Source of the DNA: Zhengitettix transpicula
Lineage: Eukaryota > Arthropoda > Insecta > Orthoptera > Tetrigidae
Length of the DNA: 64,000 bases
Direction of reading: 5' to 3'
NCBI GenBank assembly: GCA_037074705.1
Contig: CM073593.1
Location: 17,179,001 to 17,243,000 of the forward strand
In this document: positions 57,111 through 64,000 of the stretch, piece after piece
Position numbering within the stretch: the stretch's first letter is position 1
Layout: every line of letters starts with the position of its first letter
Program-made: the position numbers and the translations under genes
The notes under the pieces: model-generated
The model's input: the letters and a program-made list of their open reading frames with translations, nothing else
What the model was told of the DNA's origin: nothing
The model's database searches: none

Positions 57111-58204
57111 CTCCACACGATATATATAGTATAATATAAAATGTACAAATATCACAACAGTAAAATCATTAGATTGTAAAACTTCCTGAATAAAAAAATA
57201 AGATAGAATTTAATGTTGGTTTTCTATTAAGAGCACGTACACAGATTCTTCTGCATTGTTTTCCATGAACTCCTCTTGATTGTGTGTGCTGGACTTTCAA
57301 AATAATGATAACATAAAACGAATACTGATCACAATAAACGACGTTTTCTTAATATTAGTCAGGACGGGACATAATAAGAATGATAGCGTTAACCGTGATT
57401 ACAATAAGCGTTCACTGTATTTCGAGAATCCTAAGCGTAAATGATCATGGGTAACTCCAAGCAAACCAGCGACATCGACTGCAATCCCAAATCGCTATAG
57501 ACGGAAGGCTAAGGTCTGTGTTTGGTGGGATCAGAACGGCGTTATCAGTTATGAACTGCTAAAACCTGAACGCCACCGACAACAAATGATGGATTTGAAT
57601 CAAGAATTGCATGAAAAAACGACCAGAATGTCAAAAGAGGCAACTTTGCTTCATGATGATAAACCATTGCACATGCAAAACCGGTCAAGGAAACGATTCA
57701 GGCAAATACTTTCGTATGCCAGACTTGGTTCCATCCGATTACTATCTACGTATTTGCAACGATGGGACATGCACCTGCTGACAAGCGCTTCATTTCTTAC
57801 GAAGATGTTCGAAACTGGTTCAATTATTGGTTTGCCTCAAAACAGCAACAGTTTTTTTTTTCTGCCGTGGCATCCACAAAATGCCGGAGATTTTAGAAAA
57901 ATGTGTAACTAGCGATGGGAAAAGTGCGATTTGAATACAATATTATTTTACTATTTTCGAACAATAAATGTGTAGTTTCTATTAAAAATTCCGGTTTGAT
58001 ATTTTCAGACCTGATAAAAAGAGAAACTGAATGGCGGCCATATCAGCATAGAGCCAGAGTTACTGAAACTGATACATATAATTTTCATGAGGTAAAACTT
58101 GGTAGTGTCAATTAACTTCCCGAAACCAGTTGAATATATGTTCCTGTTACAATTTTTTTAGAAACTATTTTTCCAAAGTGGCTAAATTTATTTTAAGCGT
58201 CTTG

Positions 58205-58440
58205 ATGATATGAAAATACTGGGAAAGAACCAAGAGGCGCATACAGAAAAATGCACGAATTATTAGAAAAATCACAGTTTAGCTCTCTAAAGAAATATGC
58301 ACCATGGACCACCTAAAAATAAGACGGGTAGAGATGATTCGCTATATTCTCCGACACAATTGCCTGTTGAAGAAGTTCCCGTAATTGAAGAAACAGTAAA
58401 TGGCAAGAATGACATAGGAAGACCCAGACATGACTACATT
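58205..58440 (+). pseudogene. RTE-like LINE C-terminal tail
   Basis: Segments VEMIRYILRHNCLLKKFP and, in another frame, NDIGRPRHDYIKQI correspond to the block (G)HILRH..L......GK...GRPR.DY..QI near the C-terminus of RTE-type LINE proteins. It joins directly to R1-like sequence downstream. Broken and partial. Confidence 0.55.
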
Positions 58441-58444
58441 AAAC

Positions 58445-59450
58445 AAATATTACTAGGTATGAGATAGAGGGAGTTAAGATCGTGGGTTTTGCTGATGAGA
58501 TTACGGTGGTTGTGGTTGCCAAACACCTTGCCCAGGTGGTCCAAACTTGTAACAGGACAGTGAGGACAATTTCTGAACGGATGTCCTCAGTGGGGCTCCA
58601 TCTTTCTGGGCATAAGACGGAAGCAGTGCTCATCCCGAGCAGAAATGTTAGGGAGACTATCACCCTAGTCATTGACGGATGTGCCATCACGTCACAACCA
58701 TCGCTACGCTGGGCGTTGAACTGGACGACAAATTAACATTTAAGCGTCATCTCGAAAAGGCGAGTGAGAAAGCAGAAAAAGTCGGCGCTGCAGTCACGAG
58801 GATAATGCTGAACACTGGTGGACCCAGACAAAATCCATTGCTCTATGGCGCTCCCATATGGGCACACGCCACTAGGGTCAGGACTGCGGCCGTGTATAGA
58901 CTGAGCACGTTGAGAGTTATATGCTCCTTTCGTACCGTTTCATAAGGTGCAGCATGTGTTCTAGCTGGAATGGCGCCACTGGAGATATTTGCTGAGGAGT
59001 GCCGCAAGAAACCAGAAGGAATAGAAAACACAGGAAGGGAATCAATAACAGATTGGATAACATCGGTGGTTAGTCATCAAAGGGACGATGGACGCACCGC
59101 CTCATTCCTCACATCCCAACGTGGACAAGGAGAAAACATGGAGAGTTAGAATATTATTTAACTCAAGGCATGGATGTTTTCGTAAATATCTCTATAGGTT
59201 CAAGACAGTAGACAGCCCCATGTGATTGAACTGTGGTAAGGAGGAGGAAGTCGTTGAACACGCTTTTTTCAAATGCCCTCATCCTGAAAATCTAAAAAAT
59301 ATTCTTAGAGAAGAATTATAGATTGAAATAAGACCTGCCACTTTGGTGATGCTGGAGTCAGGCAAATGGAAGGCCATCAGCAAACACGCGGCTATGGTTG
59401 TGAGGGATCTACGGAAAGTTGAAAAGGTGAATAGTCCATAATAGGAAGAA
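58445..59450 (+). mobile_element. R1-clade LINE fragment
   Basis: A reverse-transcriptase C-terminal half: VGFADEITVVVVAKHL in place of the YADD box, GLHLSGHKTEAVLIPSR, then after a frameshift TLGVELDDKLTFKRHLEKAS, LLYGAPIWAH, VYRLSTLRVICSFRTVS and MAPLEIFAEE. Downstream, in other frames, come DGRTASFLTS and the C-terminal FVNISIG-like part. These are diagnostic of the R1 clade. R1 itself inserts in 28S rDNA, but no rDNA is visible here, so this is a dispersed relative or a dead copy. Confidence 0.8.
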
Positions 59451-61348
59451 GAGCCAAAGCTAAGACCGGTTTCTGCGAAGTAATACTTAATTGCAGATCC
59501 GTAAGAAGCAATAATTGGTCATCGATGGAAATGGAGGTGTTTTTCAGTCCCACACTACCGTGTAGTGCGGACTGTTACCGGAGTCTTTCTCAAGATTTTT
59601 CACCTACACTCGTTAAAAAAATTAAAAAAACAAGACATGAGATGTGCTTCGTACTACGAGATGAAGGGGAAGGCTGAGAGACGAGGTGAATGTAGACCTG
59701 CTGCCAACAAGCCTCACGGCTGACCTGAGAGAGTAACTCAGTGTCTTTTCCGCTACAGAAATGCCACAGACCACCACATCAATGTGACACACTGATAAAT
59801 AACAAACGCAAAATGTAGTTTGTAAAATTTAAAGTTAGGATTACCCATAATCTGGCAAAATAAACGTGGTTTAGAGACCAGGATTAAAGAACACATTGCC
59901 AATCTAATTCTTAGTCCCTGAATAACTTGATAATGTTTATAATATTATTTTGTTATATATTCGGATGCTTTGCTTTCTATTGGTGCTCATCAAATCTACA
60001 TAATGTTCTTATGCTAATTTAATTCACTATATTATTAAAAGTATTTATGTCTCTATCAATAGTTATCCCAAAACGATTATAAAATGTCCGGTTCGTTACG
60101 CTCTCTGGGAGGCAAGTGGCACGACTGTAAAAGTAACACATTTATGTTAGCTTTCTTGTATGAAACACTGTAGCAAAGCCCCTAGTAACCGTTCGAAAGA
60201 GTTGTGGAGTAAGCAAACCAGCACTTTGCGTAATATTTCAGTGCTAATTTCTAAATTAGACACTTGGATTATCGCTATCCTCTGCGAAAAGGCTGTTTAC
60301 CATAGCAATAGACTCTTGCCAAATACAGACGTCGTTTTCATTAAGATGCGAAGGAAATTTCATCGCATTCGTGACACACACAAATTTTTCAATGCAACAT
60401 TCGACAAAGTGACTCCGGAAATTAAGCTATTAAAGGAATGGCCCAGTATTCACTATTCTCTGAAAGAGCTAAGAAAGTACACAAAGATAAACAGGAAGAC
60501 CAGAAGTTAATTTTCAGAACAGAAGTTTAACTTTGAGGATACGGAAATAGTAGAACCAACGGATTTTACAGTAGAAGTCATATTATTCAAGTTAAATCGA
60601 GTGGTGCGCATTTGAAGTAAGCTCAGAAAGTACTCGAGTAAAACAAGCATTCGGAGACAAAGTGACGGGTATTTGACATACGATTCGGAAAGTATACGTT
60701 AAATTGAACTATTGTCCACAAAAGCGTATGGGAAATACAGGAAGACGTCGCTTAAGGTATAAATTTGTATGAAGAACGAGAATTGTGGACATTAGCGGAA
60801 TTATAATAATCCTGAAATGACAGTGATCATCCAGGGATTGTGGCTCTAAAATGGAAAATAAACTGTCAAGAGAATGGCCATTTGACTTCGGCATGGATTT
60901 AAAGTAGAGAACACCGAAGAAAAGCGATATTGCAATATGTGTAGAAAAGGAATGTGTCTTAGGAGTCATTTATAAAATGTTAAATTTAATTTCCAAAATA
61001 ATGTAGCCCAAACCCAAAGAGCGACGAGTCTTTAACAGCACAATTTACGAAGCGCTGGCAATTTAACTTTCGACCAGGAAGATACCAGATAATCGCAGGT
61101 ACGATTCTTATCTCAATTGTTTTTTCCACGGGCGAAATACGTTGAAGCAAAAACACTGTTGTTTGTAAAAAGGCACGTTTGTTGGAACATTAACGGACAA
61201 CTGTCTTTTTTTAATACTACGAATTCAACACCAATTTTAAATTAGCCCTTCTCATTCCCAATTCCCAATTTTGAACGGGTTAACCAGAATCGTAACCCAA
61301 CTCGCTAGTGGAAAATACTCCCGGTATGAAAAAATTAACTTTTAAAAG
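59451..61348. other. Unassigned DNA with one orphan frame
   Basis: An open frame of 116 codons at 60160-60507 (plus) encodes a basic protein with KMRRKFHRIRDTHKFF and LKEWPSIHYSLKELRKYTK. I do not recognise a family, and there is no supporting context such as splice sites or UTR signals. Nothing else was identified in this stretch. Confidence 0.4.
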
Positions 61349-61535
61349 TTTTTTTATTGATTTATTTACAGTCGCGTCAACAGCTCATGTTATTAGCGAC
61401 TCGTGGGAACTCATTTTGACTTGTCGGGGAACTGATTTGACGAGAGATTCTCTCAAGCACACAAACATCCGGGAGTCGAACCCAGAACCTCTGTGATGCG
61501 AGGCACTCACGCTGACCACTACACCACAGGGGAGG
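61349..61535 (-). mobile_element. tRNA-derived SINE
   Basis: Read on the minus strand from about 61535, the head has an A box (TGGTGTAGTGGTCAGC, complement of 61511-61526) and a perfect B box (GGTTCGACTCC, complement of 61472-61482), the internal RNA polymerase III promoter of tRNA genes. A non-tRNA body follows, then TGTAAATAAATCAATAAAAA at the tail. The head does not close a proper acceptor stem or anticodon arm, so it is a SINE, not a tRNA gene. Confidence 0.85.
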
Positions 61536-62569
61536 TCGGCAAAAATATTAATATTATAAGGAAAACAGATTTTCTTAATTTATAAAAACGAAAAACTATT
61601 GGAATTATTAAGTGAAATGTCGACTCTCATGATATGTCAATGAAGAAATGTGCAATTAATTAAAATGTTTGAGTTAAATAATAGCTCCCGTAGTTGATTA
61701 CAGTACCCTGGAAACCACTCGTTATATGCTCTTTTTATCACCTCAGACTTGACACCTTTCACCTTAGATTTACTTTCGTGAATTTTTATGGTTTCCATAA
61801 AAATCTGTCTCAATGAAAAAACTATTAAATTAGACATAAATGTTATTAAATGTGGAAGGAGCAGAAAAAACGTTAAATTCATCCCGAATACCTTTCATAA
61901 TCCGATTCTTGGAAGTTCCCGTAATCAAATTAGAAAAAGAATTAAAAACTGTGACACTTCATTTGGACGAAACACGAAGGTCCGTGGTTCGGTTCTCTGG
62001 CCAAAACGCATTTGTATTTTATTTTACGTTAAGTGGTATGTGGAGATCTTGTGTAAGAATAAAATTATTATTATTATTTGAGCTTTTTTTGGGGGGGGGG
62101 GGTCAGAAACATATTGTCAATTAAATAGGACTACCATCATTATATACAACATATCTCGGACATTGAGCCAAAAATAGGCAAGTAAATTAGGAAATCTGAT
62201 AAAATGCATTTCGTGCCTAATAAAGAGACTTCCGAAACTTACGTTTCTGGCCTACATCTGTTAATAATCTCGTTTTCTGATAACGATTTATTGCTGATTT
62301 AAATATTTCCTTAAGATTCCGACTCCACCGTTGAGTGACTGAGGAATAAAATAAAGTAGTAACGACAATTTCGCAATAAAATGTTTGTATTATAATGTTA
62401 CCAGTAAAAAAAATAGCGTGGTTTTTCAAATATTCTAACTACCATTTCTGGATTTCAACAGTGGTGCAATGAAGTAAATAAAAAAGTGTAAACATAAATA
62501 TCCTTATCGATTACTAGAAATATATTGGCATTAAATGGAAATTGTGATATAAAGCGTCTTGTGAATAAT
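61536..62569. other. Unassigned DNA with a G-run
   Basis: No gene supported. It contains an interrupted run of about 12 G at 62090-62102. Open frames of 81-97 codons overlap on opposite strands and have no recognisable domain. Confidence 0.5.
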
Positions 62570-63098
62570 TATACAGGGTTCAAACCTCCCACATTTCATA
62601 GGCTCAGGGGAAAAAAACTACAGTAGATATTATAATGAAATTGCACTATATGTAAGAGCATCTCAAAGAATTTCTTTAATAATTATCAGTACACCTCTAC
62701 ATGAGAAGGATTTGTAGCACGAAAAATTTCTTGCCATGTTCTTCGTAATAACACGCATATCCGTAGCAAATTGTCGGCATGGTTTGTCGTTCGGCAACAG
62801 ATGTTGCAGAATTTGCACTTTATAAGCATACAAACGAAGTCACTGGTGAACTTTATACACGTTGTGATGCCGAACGACAAACCATACCGACAACAATATT
62901 TAATTCTATGCTACTGTTACGAAGATCGTGGCAAGAAATTCAATACAAACTCGATATTCTTCGTGCTACTGATAATTATTAAATAAATTCTCAGGGATGC
63001 TCTTGTATAATGGTGCAATTTCAGCATCATATCCACTGTAGTTTTATTTTCCTGGGCCTTTTAAATGTGGGAGGTTTGAAAGTGACACCCAGTATAAC
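62570..63098. mobile_element. Palindromic foldback element of 0.53 kb
   Basis: Almost the whole element is an imperfect inverted repeat. Outer ends TTATACxGGGT, TCAAACCTCCCACATTT and GAAATTGCAC recur inverted at 62990-63098. Inner blocks TTTAATAATTATCAGTA, TTTCTTGCCA and TTGTCGG.ATGGTTTGTCGT recur inverted up to 62895. Arms are about 230 bp around a loop near 62805-62865. Ends next to TA suggest a Tc1/mariner-type MITE. Open frames on both strands are by-products of the palindrome. Confidence 0.8.
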
Positions 63099-64000
63099 TG
63101 TGTACGTCCGTATGTTACCTCCTAAAGGAAGGAAATAACATATAAAATTTGAATTCGAACTCTGAGCGTGGAGGTGTTCGTGTTTCACGCATATATATTT
63201 TACCTTTTACCACTCAAATCGATTAGCAAGTTGTTGAAATTTTACAGTCTTCGTGTTTTATAATCTCATGCATGAACTAATTGCAATGAACAACACGCGG
63301 AAGTTGTACGTCACTTGATACATCACATTTTACACCGAATTGTAAATCAAAGAAAAACTATTGGATATGTGACAGGAAGCAAAGAAAATATTTGAAACGT
63401 GAAAAACTACTTCCACGAAAGTCACTTATGAGGGTCGAAGAGCTCGTGAACTGGTGCCGTGTCTCTCAGATCAGATATGAATGGCAATGAATCCATGAAT
63501 AATGTATGACCACACAACTTCACCATATTACTACGAAACTTCGCAATTTGATGTCACTTTGAAATAGGTTGGCGGTAGTTGATCCTTTACCTACCTAAAC
63601 ATTATGGCGTCAGTAATACTCCGAATATTCTAAACTGTAAGTATAAAAATTGGATCAGCTTGAGCACTTCAGTTATGAAACGCTACAAGAGTAATTGTAA
63701 AATATTTTAAAATTCATTTCCTTAGCCATATATAAAGTGAAATACAATTAAATTTCAGGTCATTTCCCATGACGGTTTAACACGGATGTTTTAAGGAAAC
63801 TAATATTGTGTTTTAAAATTAGCCCCGTCATAGACGTATACCCTTGAAAATTTAATAAAGAAGTCCAAAGTGAAAATAAAGAACAAAAAATAAATAAAAA
63901 CAAGTAAACGCGACTGTGAACAAGTTAAATAAAATTTAAAATGGTGGTAAATATATAATTTTGGACAACTTCAGAAAGAAATGTACTGACATGGTTTTGA
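63099..64000. other. Unassigned AT-rich DNA
   Basis: No gene, RNA or repeat is recognised up to the window edge. Confidence 0.5.

Larger units (their letters stand above)
54793..57417. mobile_element. CAGTG-ended DNA transposon (Tc1/mariner/pogo type) inside mariner
   Basis: It begins CAGTGGACACCGCTTATTGT and ends, on the minus strand, CAGTGAACGCTTATTGTAAT. It is flanked by TA on both sides (54791-54792, 57418-57419). It sits inside the mariner codon run LIY-FENPK, which becomes continuous if the element and one TA are removed, so the boundaries are exact. Its own transposase was not recognised. Most of the interior is two LINE pieces. Confidence 0.8.
54164..58013 (+). mobile_element. Second mariner, interrupted by another transposon
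   Basis: Transposase pieces of a different mariner subfamily lie on both sides of a 2.6-kb insertion. Left (54400-54792): KSQCFEWFNKLKSDDFDVRN and EERGRPPRKIED, DQLNVTQE, GKIQKVGK and VTGDEELIY with the first catalytic Asp. Right (57418-57920): FENPKRK, stop, SWV, then KVCVWWDQNGVISYELLKPE, ATLLHDDKP with the second Asp, and PDLVPSDYY with the third. The ends (CAAGGTCTGTAAA at 54164, CAGACCTGA at 58005-58013) are inverted, related and flanked by TA. Removing the insertion would leave about 1.23 kb, a normal mariner size. Many stops show it is dead. Confidence 0.85.

Noticed and set aside
61465..61535. Functional tRNA gene on the minus strand
   Set aside because: A and B boxes are present, but the acceptor stem does not close and the sequence continues into a SINE body with an A-rich tail.
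62686..62986. Overlapping 64-71 codon frames on both strands
   Set aside because: They arise from the palindromic foldback element and mirror each other.

Overview
The window reads as nuclear DNA of an insect. It is AT-rich and repeat-dense. It holds one split, intron-containing gene and a graveyard of arthropod-type transposons: mariner, PIF/Harbinger, Penelope-like, and jockey/CR1/RTE/R1 LINEs. The low gene density and long repeat-filled introns would suit a large-genome insect such as a cockroach, termite or stick insect, but that is inference and the species cannot be read from the sequence. There are no operons, CRISPR arrays, rRNA genes or functional tRNA genes.

Region 1 (about 3.7-13.1 kb, minus strand) is the only host gene I can support: an orthologue of FEM1, closest to the FEM1C/FEM1A type (Drosophila CG6966 group), the ankyrin-repeat substrate receptor of CUL2-RING ubiquitin ligases. 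Seven coding exons join in consistent phase and end in a stop codon, giving 612 residues. Only the first, roughly 20-25 residue N-terminal exon is missing. Its introns contain foldback elements, Penelope-like remnants and TA/TG microsatellites.

Region 2 (about 13-32 kb) is non-coding. It holds a decayed CR1-like LINE (15.5-17.15 kb), a degenerate minisatellite-bearing repeat, foldback repeats, and a retroposon family with A-rich tails. One retroposon copy sits inside a second CR1-like tail with a perfect 11-bp target duplication. A Penelope-like element with a recognisable GIY-YIG domain lies at 28.4-29.2 kb.

Region 3 (32-35 kb) is a PIF/Harbinger remnant (transposase and MADF fragments) into which a 1279-bp mariner with intact ends and a broken transposase has jumped.

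Region 4 (35-49 kb) has more Penelope-like pieces, a jockey LINE, a third retroposon copy, and an RTE-like LINE split by a jockey LINE with a perfect 12-bp target duplication.

Region 5 (50-64 kb) has a second mariner cut precisely at a TA by a 2.6-kb transposon that itself carries jockey pieces, an R1-like LINE, a tRNA-derived SINE and a 0.53-kb palindromic foldback element.

The most interesting signal is a 29-nt motif (CTGANGA, 17 nt, GAAAC) repeated nine times on both strands with invariant spacing, always at the ends of Penelope-like remnants. It matches the catalytic core layout of a hammerhead ribozyme and shows compensatory changes in its inner stem. One copy (34.75-34.91 kb) is a miniature element whose inverted arms place a U-A dinucleotide where the self-cleavage site would be.
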